Assembly: GCA_029863645.1 (NCBI GenBank)
Contig: JAOTVA010000001.1
Span: forward strand, 1 to 64,000
Direction of reading: 5' to 3'
DNA length: 64,000 bases
DNA from: Gemmatimonadota bacterium
GTDB taxonomy: Bacteria > Gemmatimonadota > Gemmatimonadetes > Longimicrobiales > Gaopeijiaceae
Shown: positions 1 through 9,580 of the stretch, piece after piece
Layout of the letters: every line of letters begins with the position of its first letter
Position numbering within the stretch: the stretch's first letter is position 1
The notes under the pieces: generated by a model
Told to the model about the DNA's origin: nothing
The model's database searches: none
The model's input: only the letters and a program-made list of their open reading frames with translations
Translations under genes and position numbers: made by a program

Positions 1-1338
1 GAGAGCCTGTCCGTGATATCCAACTCAGCCTGGAGGAAGGCGCCCAAGCTGCGCAGCTGGGCATCGGGGATGGACGGCGCGTCATCGACGAACACCATGG
101 CCGGAGGTGGGCCGAAGCCGGTGAGCGTCGTCGTGTCATTGTCCGTGCCCGTGACCTCGTCCTGGAAGCCGTCGAACCCGTAGGTCAGAAGCACCTCATT
201 CGCGACGAGCTTACGCGCCTCCGCCCGGAAGCCATACGTGCGGATGTCGGTGAAGTTGTGGTTGTCGAGCGAGACCGTAGCGCCTGGACCGGCCGGAAAG
301 TCAGCGTCGAAGAAGAGGCCGCGCTCGTTGTCCTGGCCATACGCGATCAGGCTGAGTCGATTCGCGAGCGCGAAGTCCAATTCCTGGGACGTGACCCCGG
401 CGGTGAGCTTCGTGAAGCGCTGCATCGGGTAGGTGATGTCGATCTCTTCGCTTCCCGGCGAATAGTCGTCGGGGTGGACGAAGCCGAATCCGCTGTCGTC
501 CGACCGGTAGTGCTCCACCTTTCCGAATGCGCTGAGGGTCGGACTGAAGTCCCAGCCAAAGCGCGCGTCAAGATTCGTATCCTCGACGCCGGAGTGAATC
601 ACCGCTGCGTCGCTCGCGAGGGTGATGTCACCGAAGTCTCCAGACGGGGCCTCGTACGAGCCGACCGTCCGCCAAGAGCCCCCGGTGAGTAGGGAGAACT
701 TTCCGACCCGCCCCTGGGCCCGCCCGGAGATGCGGCTCTGCTCCCCGGCCGATCCGAAGAGGTACGACCCGGAACCGGCGAAGCCCTCTTGGGTCGGGAC
801 CTTGGTCACGATGTTGATGACGCCCCCGATCGCGTCGGACCCGTAGAGCACCGACGCCGGACCACGCACGATCTCTACCTGCTCGATGGCGCCGACATCG
901 ACGATGGCCGGCAGCTCACCGAAGTCGTTCTTGCGTCGCGTGTTGTTCATGCGGAGGCCGTCGTTCAGCAGGAGGATACGCTGCCCTCCCTGACCGCGAA
1001 TCTGTGGACGTACCTGGCTGATGCCCACGCCGGTCACATCGAGCCCCGGCTGGGTCCGGAACAGATCCGAGACCGAGTTCGGCATTTGCTCGATCAGGTC
1101 CCGGCGCTGCAGGACCAACGCAGGCCGGGGCGTGTCGGACAGCGCCCGAGGACCCCGGGTAGCAGTCACGACAACCGGATCGACGGCATAGACCGTGTCA
1201 CCAGGGGCCTGCCCCTGCACGGCAGGCGCACCGGCGCTCCACAGAACGCCGACCACGGCCAGCGTCATCACGTTCGTGGGCCACCGAGCGACAGCTGCGA
1301 GGGACTTAGAAGGGGTCGGACGGGTCTCCGGGGACATC
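1..1338 (-). CDS. TonB-dependent outer-membrane receptor, N-terminal part (runs off the window edge)
   Basis: Minus-strand translation from ATG at 1338: signal-like N-terminus, VDPVVVTATRG TonB-box-like segment, plug motif EQVEIVRGPASVLYGSDAIGGVINIVT. Not in ORF track because it has no stop inside the window. Confidence 0.9.
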
Positions 1339-1499
1339 AGCGGATCTCCAAATGAAGCGTGGGCGTGGGCTTGCCCCAAAGGTCGACGAAGCGGAGAGGA
1401 AGCTAGGGGGCGCCTAGGACCCGGGTAATTCGGAGATGTACGCCGCCGGCATCGGTGAAATCACCTAGGCGTACGAGGCCGCCCACGGGCTCGCCGGGG

Positions 1500-2159
1500 T
1501 TACTCCTGGTCCAGCCCCTGCTCTACGACGAAGCGTGTGAGGCCCGCCACGCTGCGGATGCGGAGCTTCGCCATGACGCGCTCCCGGTGTGTTTCCACGG
1601 TGCGGGGCGAGATGCCGAGCTCCTCCGCGATACCCCGGTTCGTGTGACCGCGCGCCACTTGGACGAGCACTTCGACCTCTCTCGGGGTCAGGGAGTCGAT
1701 GCGGCTGCGGCGCTGCTCCTCTTCGAGCTCTTTGCGGAGTCCCACGCTGAGCTGGTGCGTCACACGGCCGCTGAAGTACTCGCGGCCCTCGTAGACCGCC
1801 GTGACCGCAGCCCGCAGCTCGGCAGGGGCCATGTCCTTGAGGACGTAGCCGTCTGCGCCGGCGCGCACCGCCTCGAGCACGTACTCGGGTTCGTCGTGCA
1901 TCGACAGGATCAGCACGCGCACACCCGACCCCCCGTCGCGCAGTTCTTTCGCCACTTCGAGCCCGGTCTTACCCGGCATCGTGACGTCGAGGACCACCAC
2001 GTCGGGCTGGTGCTCCGCCGTGAGCGCGAGAGCTTCCAACCCGTCCCCGGCTTCGGCAACGACCTCGAGGCCTTCAACCTCCTCGAGCACGGCCCGAATC
2101 CCCTGACGGACCACCGCGTGGTCGTCCGCAATGATGACCCGCAGGCCGTCCTCACTCAC
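1500..2159 (-). CDS. NarL/LuxR-family response regulator
   Basis: REC start RVIIADDHAVVRQGIRAVL, DVVVLDVTMPGKTGLEV; C-terminal LuxR HTH LTPREVEVLVQVARGHTNRGIAEELGISPRTVETHRERVMAKL. Confidence 0.95.
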   Translation of the reverse strand: MSEDGLRVIIADDHAVVRQGIRAVLEEVEGLEVVAEAGDGLEALALTAEHQPDVVVLDVTMPGKTGLEVAKELRDGGSGVRVLILSMHDEPEYVLEAVRAGADGYVLKDMAPAELRAAVTAVYEGREYFSGRVTHQLSVGLRKELEEEQRRSRIDSLTPREVEVLVQVARGHTNRGIAEELGISPRTVETHRERVMAKLRIRSVAGLTRFVVEQGLDQE

Positions 2160-3940
2160 GTCGATACCTCCTGGGGAAGACGGCTGTGGAGCGGGATCCG
2201 CACCTTGACCTGTGCGCCCCCGCCTTGGTCGTTCTCGAGGACGAGATCACCCCCGAGGGCCGTGATCCGTTCCCGAATCCCGGCGAGGCCGCCGCGAGAG
2301 CGCAGGCGCAGCGCGGTGTCTTCGGGGAAGCCCGGGCCATCGTCCGTGACGGTCAGGGAAGCCGAGTCCGGGCTGGCCTCCAACCGAACGCCCACCGTTC
2401 GACAGGCGCCGTGGCGGGCCGCATTCGCCAGCGCCTCCTGCAGGCACCGATAAAGGGCAACCTCAGCATCGGCCGCGAGCCCCTCGATGGCGTCGGGCGC
2501 CTCGAACGAGATCTGAAACGTGTCGCCCTCCTGGAAGTCGCGCGCCAGCGCACGGAGCGCGGGGAGCAAGCCGAGGTCGTCCAACGCCATGGGGCGCAGG
2601 TTCCGAGTCACGCTGCGGATACTCTTGATGCCCTCCCCGACGAGCGTCTTGGCTCGCTCGAGCGCAGGCGCGAGCGAGGAATCGCTCCGCTCCTCGATGA
2701 GGCCGAGCTGCAGATTGAGCGCCGCGAGCACTTGGGCGGTCTCGTCGTGCAGCTCTCTCCACAAACGATTCCGCTCCTCTTCGTGCTGGTGGACCATCCT
2801 CGCCTGGAGACGCTCCAGCTCTTGCGTACGCGCCTCGAGGTTCCGCCGCAGGTCTTCGTTCGCGAGCGCCGCGCCCACCTGTTGGCCGAACGCGAGCAAG
2901 AATCGGTTGTCGAGCACGGTGAACGGGTCTCGCGCCTCGCCCACCACCACGAGCGCGCCGACGACCTCGTCCTCGCCGATGACGGGCAGTGCCGCCGTAT
3001 AGGCGTGGTGGCTCCCGCGTCGAGGACCGTCCCGAGGTGGACCGGTCTCGACCTGCGGCACAGAGGAACGAACCACGCCCCGGGCAGCGCGGCTCGCCGC
3101 CTCCGGCGGGCCCTCGAACGGCCACAGCGCTGCGATCCCGGAGCCTTGGACGAACGCTCCCCCCTTGGCGGTCGTCAGCCAGAGCGCCGACCCGTGGACA
3201 CCCCGCAGGGCCAGCGCCCTGCGGAGCATCGACTCGGCCATGGTCTCCTCATGGCCAGGCCTCGGTTGGAGCTCGCCGGAAAGCGCCGTGAGCGTTCGCA
3301 ATCCCTGATCGAGGTCTTCGAGCACGAGGAAGAGGATCCCGAGGCCCATCCCGATCTCGAAGACGATGTCGAGGTAGTAGCCCCACGGTGTCCACGCTCC
3401 CTGAGCACGCAGGAGCGGATAGTCGAGGTGGTGAAGCGCCCACAGCGCCAGCACCGCGACGAGGAAGCGGGCGGCGGGCGAGCGTACGAGGCGGTCGTAG
3501 CGGAAGAACGCCCACGCCGTCCAGGCGGTCGTCAGGCTGAGGAAGGCCACCATCGGCGCAGCCGCCCACAAGAAGCTGTCGAGCATGTAGATCGCAACGT
3601 AGGACCACACGACCGGGAACGCGGCGATCGCCAGGTAGCCGCCCTTCCAGGCAATCCTCTGCGAGAAGACCAGGGCGGCCCACAGGAGCGCTAGTGCGGT
3701 CCAGCCCGTCGTCACCTGGTGCCAGAACAGCCAACCGGAGGCTCCGGTGTGGAGAAAGGTGACGATCGCCCCCAGCCGAAGCGCGTAGACGCCCCAAGCG
3801 ATGGCCCACAGGCCGAAGTACTGCTTGCGATACCGGCGATGCAGTACGGCACACAGCAGCAGAAGTCCGAGCGTGACGCCGAGCTGCAAATAGGCCGCTG
3901 CCAACTCGGTCTGCGCCTGGGTGGGTACCGTCAGGTCCAT
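2156..3940 (-). CDS. Membrane sensor histidine kinase (multi-TM, GAF, HisKA_3, HATPase), partner of 1500-2159
   Basis: Hydrophobic N-terminus, GAF-like middle, ELHDETAQVLAALNLQLGLIEE H-box, DDGPGFPED and GGLAGIRERITALGGDL. 4-nt overlap with the regulator. ATG at 3940 preferred over the track start 4060. Confidence 0.93.
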   Translation of the reverse strand: MDLTVPTQAQTELAAAYLQLGVTLGLLLLCAVLHRRYRKQYFGLWAIAWGVYALRLGAIVTFLHTGASGWLFWHQVTTGWTALALLWAALVFSQRIAWKGGYLAIAAFPVVWSYVAIYMLDSFLWAAAPMVAFLSLTTAWTAWAFFRYDRLVRSPAARFLVAVLALWALHHLDYPLLRAQGAWTPWGYYLDIVFEIGMGLGILFLVLEDLDQGLRTLTALSGELQPRPGHEETMAESMLRRALALRGVHGSALWLTTAKGGAFVQGSGIAALWPFEGPPEAASRAARGVVRSSVPQVETGPPRDGPRRGSHHAYTAALPVIGEDEVVGALVVVGEARDPFTVLDNRFLLAFGQQVGAALANEDLRRNLEARTQELERLQARMVHQHEEERNRLWRELHDETAQVLAALNLQLGLIEERSDSSLAPALERAKTLVGEGIKSIRSVTRNLRPMALDDLGLLPALRALARDFQEGDTFQISFEAPDAIEGLAADAEVALYRCLQEALANAARHGACRTVGVRLEASPDSASLTVTDDGPGFPEDTALRLRSRGGLAGIRERITALGGDLVLENDQGGGAQVKVRIPLHSRLPQEVST

Positions 3941-4120
3941 GCGGGAAGATCCGCCGGCCCTCGCGCTCCGGCAATGCACGCCGAGCTGAAGGGCAGAGCC
4001 CGTCATCGCGCACCGTCTTGCCCGGTTGGCGACTCCGCCGGACATTGCACGCTCGTCCACGCACCAGCCTGCCGGCTCGGACGAGCGGCGGCGAACGACT
4101 CAAAAGCAGGAGCAGCTACA

Positions 4121-4798
4121 GTGAAGAAGGCACTCGCGATCCTAGCGGCACTCTGTCTCGTCTCGGCCGTCCCCGTCGCGGCTCAATCCGACGACATGAG
4201 TTTCTTCATCACCAGCGTCGGATCCCTCGACGGGGCCAACCTCGGCGGGCTCGCCGGCGCGGATCAGCTGTGTGAGGACCTCGCCTACGCCGTCGGCGCA
4301 GGGAACAAGGTTTGGCGCGCCTACCTGAGCCAGATGGCCAGGGGAGGCCAGCCGGCCGTGAACGCCCGCGACCGCATCGGCGCGGGTCCATGGGTCAATT
4401 ACTACGGTGACGTGATCGCGCAGGATGTGACCGCCCTGCACTCGCCTGCCGCGAACCTGTCCAAATCGTCGATCCTCACCGAAAGAGGTTCGGTGGTGAA
4501 CGGCCGGGGTGACACGCCGAACACGCACGACATCCTCACCGGTTCGAACCTCGACGGGACGGTGTATACCGGAGAAGGCGCGACGGCGTGCAACAATTGG
4601 ACGACCAACGGCGCGGGCAGCGCACGCGTGGGCCACTTCGACCGGACGGGCGGCGGTGAGAACCCGACGTCCTGGAACTCGGCCCACAACTCGAGCGGGT
4701 GCAGCCAGGCCAACCTCCGGGCCACGGGCGGAAACGGCTACTTCTTCTGCTTCTCGGCGGGCGATGATCCGGCGCAGCAGGAAGAGGAACAGCAGTAG
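4121..4798 (+). CDS. Secreted protein with 'NLGGLxGAD' C-type-lectin/DUF1554-like domain, copy 1
   Basis: GTG start after AGGAG; signal peptide MKKALAILAALCLVSAVPVAAQ; SFFITSVGSLDGANLGGLAGADQLCEDL, NARDRIGAGPW, VNGRGDTPNTHDILTGSN, NPTSWNSAH, SGCSQANLRATGGNGYFFCF. Confidence 0.8.
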   Translation: MKKALAILAALCLVSAVPVAAQSDDMSFFITSVGSLDGANLGGLAGADQLCEDLAYAVGAGNKVWRAYLSQMARGGQPAVNARDRIGAGPWVNYYGDVIAQDVTALHSPAANLSKSSILTERGSVVNGRGDTPNTHDILTGSNLDGTVYTGEGATACNNWTTNGAGSARVGHFDRTGGGENPTSWNSAHNSSGCSQANLRATGGNGYFFCFSAGDDPAQQEEEQQ

Positions 4799-4849
4799 GG
4801 CCTCGAGGAGTAGTAGCCAGGTGCTATCGACCCGAAATAGGAGCAGGAT

Positions 4850-5524
4850 GTGAAGAAGGCATTGGTGATGCTCGCAGCCCTCGCACTCGTTGCGGCAGCC
4901 CCTGCGGCCGCCCAGGCGAACAACATGAGCTTCTTCATCACGAGCTCACCGCGCGATGGCGGAAATCTCGGGGGTCTCGACGGAGCCGACAGGCACTGTC
5001 AGAACCTTGCATACGCGCAGGGCTTCGGAGACACGGAATGGCGCGCTTACTTGAGCGCCATGGCCCGCGACGGGCAGCCCGCCGTGAACGCGCGGGACCG
5101 CATCGGGACCGGCCCCTGGTACAACTTCCGCGGCGAGCTCATCGCACAAGACGTCACGCAGCTGCACGCGGAGGGTGTGAACATCCGCAAGGAAACGGTG
5201 ATCACCGAGCGCGGCGGGATGGTCAACGGACGCGGCGACACACCCAACCAGCACGACATCCTCACAGGTTCGAACCTCGACGGCACGGTCTTTACCGGCG
5301 AGGGCGCGACCGCGTGCAGCAACTGGACGAGCAATGCCGACGGCGTCGGCAGCGCCCGGGTGGGGCATTTCGACCGAGAGGGCGGGGGACAGAATCCGAC
5401 GTCTTGGAACTCGGCCCACGACTCGCGCGGTTGTAGCCAGGCGAACCTCGTGGCAACCGGAGGCAACGGGTACTTCTACTGCTTCGCGTTCGCGGGCAAC
5501 GCCCCCGGCGGCCAGGAGGATTAG
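4850..5524 (+). CDS. Secreted protein with 'NLGGLxGAD' C-type-lectin/DUF1554-like domain, copy 2
   Basis: GTG start; high similarity along the whole length to 4121-4798. Confidence 0.8.
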   Translation: MKKALVMLAALALVAAAPAAAQANNMSFFITSSPRDGGNLGGLDGADRHCQNLAYAQGFGDTEWRAYLSAMARDGQPAVNARDRIGTGPWYNFRGELIAQDVTQLHAEGVNIRKETVITERGGMVNGRGDTPNQHDILTGSNLDGTVFTGEGATACSNWTSNADGVGSARVGHFDREGGGQNPTSWNSAHDSRGCSQANLVATGGNGYFYCFAFAGNAPGGQED

Positions 5525-5546
5525 GAGGGACCGCAGCAGCGCTCAC

Positions 5547-6608
5547 ATGAGAAGACGCACCGCAATCATCGGGGCCCTCCTCGCGGGGGCCCCGTTTGCG
5601 CACACAGCCTGTATCGCTCAGGAGGCGCCCAGGATGGAGCCGTGGGGCATCACCGCGGTCGAAGGACTGGAGATCGGTCACCATACGCTGACCGCGCGAC
5701 CCACTGGCTGCACGGTCGTACTCGCGAGAGCCGGAGCAGTCGGTGGTGTCGATGTGCGTGGAGGCGCCCCGGGGACGCTCCAGACGGACGTGCTGGATCC
5801 CGTGAAGTCTCCCAACACACCGGTCCACGCGATCATGCTGTCGGGCGGCTCTGCGTTCGGGCTCTCCACCGCGTCGGGTGTCATGCGCTATCTGGACGAG
5901 AACGACGTCGGCTTCAGGGTCGGCGAGAAGATCGTGCCCATCGTGCCAGGGGCGATCATCTACGACCTGGGACTGGAAGGCAGCGAGCGTATTCGCCCGG
6001 GAGCTGAATGCGGATACACTGCGTCTTCTTCTGCGTCGACGCACGCTCCCGCTGAGGGCTCGGTCGGGGCCGGAGCGGGGGCGACGATAGGCAAATTCGC
6101 CCAGGGCGGGACGCCGATGAGAGGGGGCTTCGGTACGGCCTCGATCACCCTCGCCAGCGGCCTCACCGTGGCGGCTGCGGTAGTTGTGAACGCGGTCGGG
6201 GATGTGGTCGATCCCGCCACCGGGAAGATCGTCGCCGGGGCCCTGGGCGCAGACGGTGCTTTCGTGGACGCGCGCCGGCTCCTGCGCGAGGGGCAGCCTC
6301 TCGGAGGGGTCCCGGGCGCCAATACCACGATCGGCGTGGTCGCCACCAATGCGCAGTTGACCAAGGCCGAAGCCACGAAGATGGCTGAGATGGCCCAAGA
6401 CGGTCTCGCACGCACGATCTACCCTGCGCACACGGTGCGTGACGGTGACACCGTCTTCTCGCTCGCCACGGGTACCCTGGAGGGAACGGCCGACGTCACC
6501 GTGATCGGCGCGCTCGCCGCGGACGTGATGGCCGAAGCGATCCTCCGGGCGGTGCGACTCGCCGACGGCCTGCCCGGGATTCCCGCCGTCTCGGATCTGG
6601 GGAACTAG
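5547..6608 (+). CDS. P1 family peptidase (DmpA/L-aminopeptidase, S58-like), secreted
   Basis: TARPTGCTVVLARAGAVGGVDVRGGAPGTLQTDVLDPVKSPNTPVHAIMLSGGSAFGLSTASGVMRYLDE; GxGATIGKF; TTIGVVATNA. Confidence 0.92.
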   Translation: MRRRTAIIGALLAGAPFAHTACIAQEAPRMEPWGITAVEGLEIGHHTLTARPTGCTVVLARAGAVGGVDVRGGAPGTLQTDVLDPVKSPNTPVHAIMLSGGSAFGLSTASGVMRYLDENDVGFRVGEKIVPIVPGAIIYDLGLEGSERIRPGAECGYTASSSASTHAPAEGSVGAGAGATIGKFAQGGTPMRGGFGTASITLASGLTVAAAVVVNAVGDVVDPATGKIVAGALGADGAFVDARRLLREGQPLGGVPGANTTIGVVATNAQLTKAEATKMAEMAQDGLARTIYPAHTVRDGDTVFSLATGTLEGTADVTVIGALAADVMAEAILRAVRLADGLPGIPAVSDLGN

Positions 6609-6636
6609 CGGGCCCACCGGGGCCCCGCTCGGAGCT

Positions 6637-8037
6637 GTGGCGCTCCAACTCGGCGTCGTCCTCGGCTACTCGGCCGCCCTCGTGGCGCTGGGCTTCCTTC
6701 TGTCGAAGAGGGTGGCCGGCACCGCGAGCTTCTTCGTGGCGGATCGCCGCCTGGGACCAGGCCTGCTCTTTTCGACCGTCCTGGCCGCCAACATCGGAGC
6801 AGGCTCGATCATCGGGGCCTCCGGCCTCGGATACACGGACGGCCTGTCGGCATGGTGGTGGGTGGGGTCGGCAGGCATCGGTTCGCTGCTTCTCGCGTTC
6901 TGGATTGGACCGAGAATCTGGCGTGTGGCCACGCAGAACGGTCTCTATACGGCTGGCGACTACCTGGAGCTCCGCTATGGGAGTTCCGTCCGCGCGACGA
7001 TCGCGACGCTGCTGTGGTTTCTGACCCTGATTATCCTCGCGGTTCAGCTCATCGCGATGTCGGAGATCCTGGAATGGGTCCTCGGCACGCCGCGTGGGGT
7101 CGGTGCGTTGATCGGCGGCCTCGTGATGACCGCGTACTTCGCGGCAGGAGGCCTGCTCTCGTCGGCGTGGGTCAACATGGTGCAGCTGTGTGTCCTGCTC
7201 GTCGGCTTCGCGATCGGTGTGCCCCTGGCGATCTCGCAGGCCGGTGGCTGGGAAATGATCCTGGCAGCGCAGCCCCTCAGTCCCGAGCGTTCGAACGTCT
7301 TCTTCGGCCCGGGATCGGGCATCGTATTGGTCGCGCTCCTCGTCCCCGCGTTCATCGTCTCACCGGGACTCCTTCAGAAGGCCTATGGGGCCAGAGACGA
7401 GCGTGCCGTGAGAATCGGCATCGGCCTGCAGGGTCTCGTGCTGCTCTTGTTCGCCTTTGCGCCCCCGATCATCGGGATGATCGCCCACGTCTACGATTCC
7501 GGGCTCGCGAACCCCGACTTCGCGGTGCCGCTGGTGCTCACCGAGGGCCTGCCTCCGGTCATCGGGGCACTGGGCCTCGCGGCCGTCTTCTCGGCGGAAC
7601 TCAGCTCGGCCGATGCGGTCCTGTTCATGCTGTCCACGTCCCTCTCGAAGGACCTCTACAAGCGCTATGCGGCGCCCGAGGCCACCGACGCACAGGTGCT
7701 GCGGGTAGCACGGCTCGCGGCCGTCTTCGGGGGTGTCTTGGGTGTCTTGCTCGCGATCGTGATTCCCACGGTGATCGATGCGCTCCAGGTCTTCTACGCG
7801 GTGCTCGGCGTTAGCCTGTTCGTGCCGATCGTCGCGGGCCTGCACTCCCGCCGTCCAGGCGTCCCCGAAGCGCTCGCGTCGATCGGCGTGGGAACCTCCG
7901 TCCTGTTCTATAGCCGTCTCGCCGAGTTGACCGGTGCCCCCACCCTGCTGCGGCCCACTCTGGTCGTTCCCGCCGCCCTGGTGTCGTCCGGGGTGGCCTT
8001 CGCGGTCGTGTTCCTGGTGCGGCGAGCGCTCAAATAG
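6637..8037 (+). CDS. Sodium:solute symporter (SSS family)
   Basis: About 12 hydrophobic segments; [62 protein letters not shown]. Confidence 0.92.
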   Translation: MALQLGVVLGYSAALVALGFLLSKRVAGTASFFVADRRLGPGLLFSTVLAANIGAGSIIGASGLGYTDGLSAWWWVGSAGIGSLLLAFWIGPRIWRVATQNGLYTAGDYLELRYGSSVRATIATLLWFLTLIILAVQLIAMSEILEWVLGTPRGVGALIGGLVMTAYFAAGGLLSSAWVNMVQLCVLLVGFAIGVPLAISQAGGWEMILAAQPLSPERSNVFFGPGSGIVLVALLVPAFIVSPGLLQKAYGARDERAVRIGIGLQGLVLLLFAFAPPIIGMIAHVYDSGLANPDFAVPLVLTEGLPPVIGALGLAAVFSAELSSADAVLFMLSTSLSKDLYKRYAAPEATDAQVLRVARLAAVFGGVLGVLLAIVIPTVIDALQVFYAVLGVSLFVPIVAGLHSRRPGVPEALASIGVGTSVLFYSRLAELTGAPTLLRPTLVVPAALVSSGVAFAVVFLVRRALK

Positions 8038-8137
8038 TCACGCCGTGACTTTGGCGCCGCCTCTCCTTCACAATCCGGTCTCGATCCCACAGACTGTAGG
8101 CGAGCCAAGCGCCAACCCTGTCCAGAGAGCCGGCCAC

Positions 8138-9031
8138 GTGAGCACCTTCGACGATCAACTCGAGAAGATGAAGAACGACAGTGGTTTCATCGCTGCCTTG
8201 GATCAAAGCGGCGGGAGCACGCCCAAGGCCCTGAAGTCCTACGGCATCGGCGACGACGCGTGGTCCACCGAGGAGGAGATGTTCGACAGGGTTCACGAGA
8301 TGCGCACCCGCATCATCACGAGCCCGTCCTTCGACGGCGACCGCATCCTCGGGGCGATCCTCTTCGAGGGCACGATGGACCGCGCGATCGGAGGCGTCCC
8401 GACGGCCGAATATCTGTGGACGGTGAAGCGCGTCGTTCCCTTCCTCAAGGTCGACAAGGGCCTCGCCGACGTGGCGGACGGGGTCCAGCTCATGAAGCCA
8501 ATCCCCGGTTTGGACGATCTGCTCGCGCGGGCGCGTTCGAAGGGCGTGTTCGGGACCAAGATGCGTTCCGTCATCAAGCAGGCGAACGCCAAAGGCATCG
8601 CCGCCATCGTCGATCAGCAGTTCGAGGTCGGCAAGCAGATCTGGGCGCACGGGCTCGTCCCGATTCTCGAGCCCGAAATCGACATCCACTGCCCCGACAA
8701 AGCGAAGGCCGAGGCGCTGCTCGAGGCGGGAATCCGCGAGAAGCTGGACCAGCTCGGAGCCGATGACGTGGTCATGCTCAAGCTGACCCTGCCGGAAGCC
8801 GACAACCTGTACAAGGCGTGCCTCGAACACCCCCGCGTCGTCCGGGTCGTCGCCCTGTCCGGCGGGTACAGCCGGGACGAAGCGAACACCCGTCTCGCAC
8901 GCAATAATGGCGTCGTAGCGAGCTTTTCTCGCGCGCTGGTAGAGGGCTTGGTGGCGCAGCACTCGGACGAGGAATTCAACAATGGCCTCGACCGGGCGAT
9001 CGAGAGCATCTACCAAGCCTCGACGACCTAG
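8138..9031 (+). CDS. Class I fructose-bisphosphate aldolase
   Basis: [86 protein letters not shown]. Confidence 0.92.
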   Translation: MSTFDDQLEKMKNDSGFIAALDQSGGSTPKALKSYGIGDDAWSTEEEMFDRVHEMRTRIITSPSFDGDRILGAILFEGTMDRAIGGVPTAEYLWTVKRVVPFLKVDKGLADVADGVQLMKPIPGLDDLLARARSKGVFGTKMRSVIKQANAKGIAAIVDQQFEVGKQIWAHGLVPILEPEIDIHCPDKAKAEALLEAGIREKLDQLGADDVVMLKLTLPEADNLYKACLEHPRVVRVVALSGGYSRDEANTRLARNNGVVASFSRALVEGLVAQHSDEEFNNGLDRAIESIYQASTT

Positions 9032-9043
9032 GCGACCCCGCCC

Positions 9044-9508
9044 TCAGCCTAGATCGAGCGTGTATTCGGTGGTGATCTCGATTGCGCTGCCGATGCTTCG
9101 GTAGACTGGGCACTTGTCCGCGTGGAAGCTGTGCACGCGGTCGATGACCTCGCGGTCGGCCTTCACCGCCTGGACGTTGTAGGTCACGTGGATCCGGCGG
9201 ATGACGAGTACGCCATCGTCTTTCTCGACTTCGCCGCGCACCTGCGCAGTCAGCGCTCCGTCGCTCGCATTGATCCCGCGCGCCTCCAGCGCGCCTCCGA
9301 AGGTACCCGTTAGTCAGCCGCCGGCAGCCGCCATGACGTAGTCGAGGGTGGTGGCGATCTCACGCTCGGGCTCGACGCCGTAGTGCTCCGCGATGGCACC
9401 GTGCACGCCGAACTCGACGGGACCCTCGTGGCCGGGCAACCACGCGTTCCTATGGGGGCCCTTGGTGCGCTCGATGCGAATGTTGGCGGTGTAGACGACG
9501 TCGGACAT
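9044..9508 (-). CDS. OsmC-family peroxiredoxin-like protein with in-frame TGA at the catalytic Cys position; candidate selenoprotein
   Basis: One frame, 155 codons, interrupted only by TGA at 9314-9316: MSDVVYTANIRIERTKG...TLDYVMAAAGG-U-LTGTFGGALEARGI...FHADKCPVYRSIGSAIEITTEYTLDLG. Track shows it as two ORFs (9314-9508 and 9044-9241). GAGGAGG SD before the ATG. Confidence 0.82.
9278..9313 (-). promoter_or_regulatory. Candidate bacterial SECIS element
   Basis: Minus strand after TGA: CUAACGGGUACCUUCGGAG-GCGCGC-UGGAG-GCGCGC; 6-bp all-GC stem, 5-nt loop with G at second position, loop 25 nt after UGA. Confidence 0.6.
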
Positions 9509-9580
9509 ATGCCTCCTCGGCTGGTTGCTCGGATTGTGACCCCATAGGGTCGCGATGGCAAACCGGGTATGCGGCCGGCG

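Noticed and set aside
1455-3694. Long plus-strand ORFs (332 and 502 aa) opposite the two-component genes
   Set aside because: Antisense shadow ORFs common in GC-rich DNA; Arg/His/Pro-rich with no domain, while the minus strand encodes clear kinase and regulator domains.
8030-9016. 328-aa minus-strand ORF
   Set aside because: Antisense shadow of the class I aldolase.
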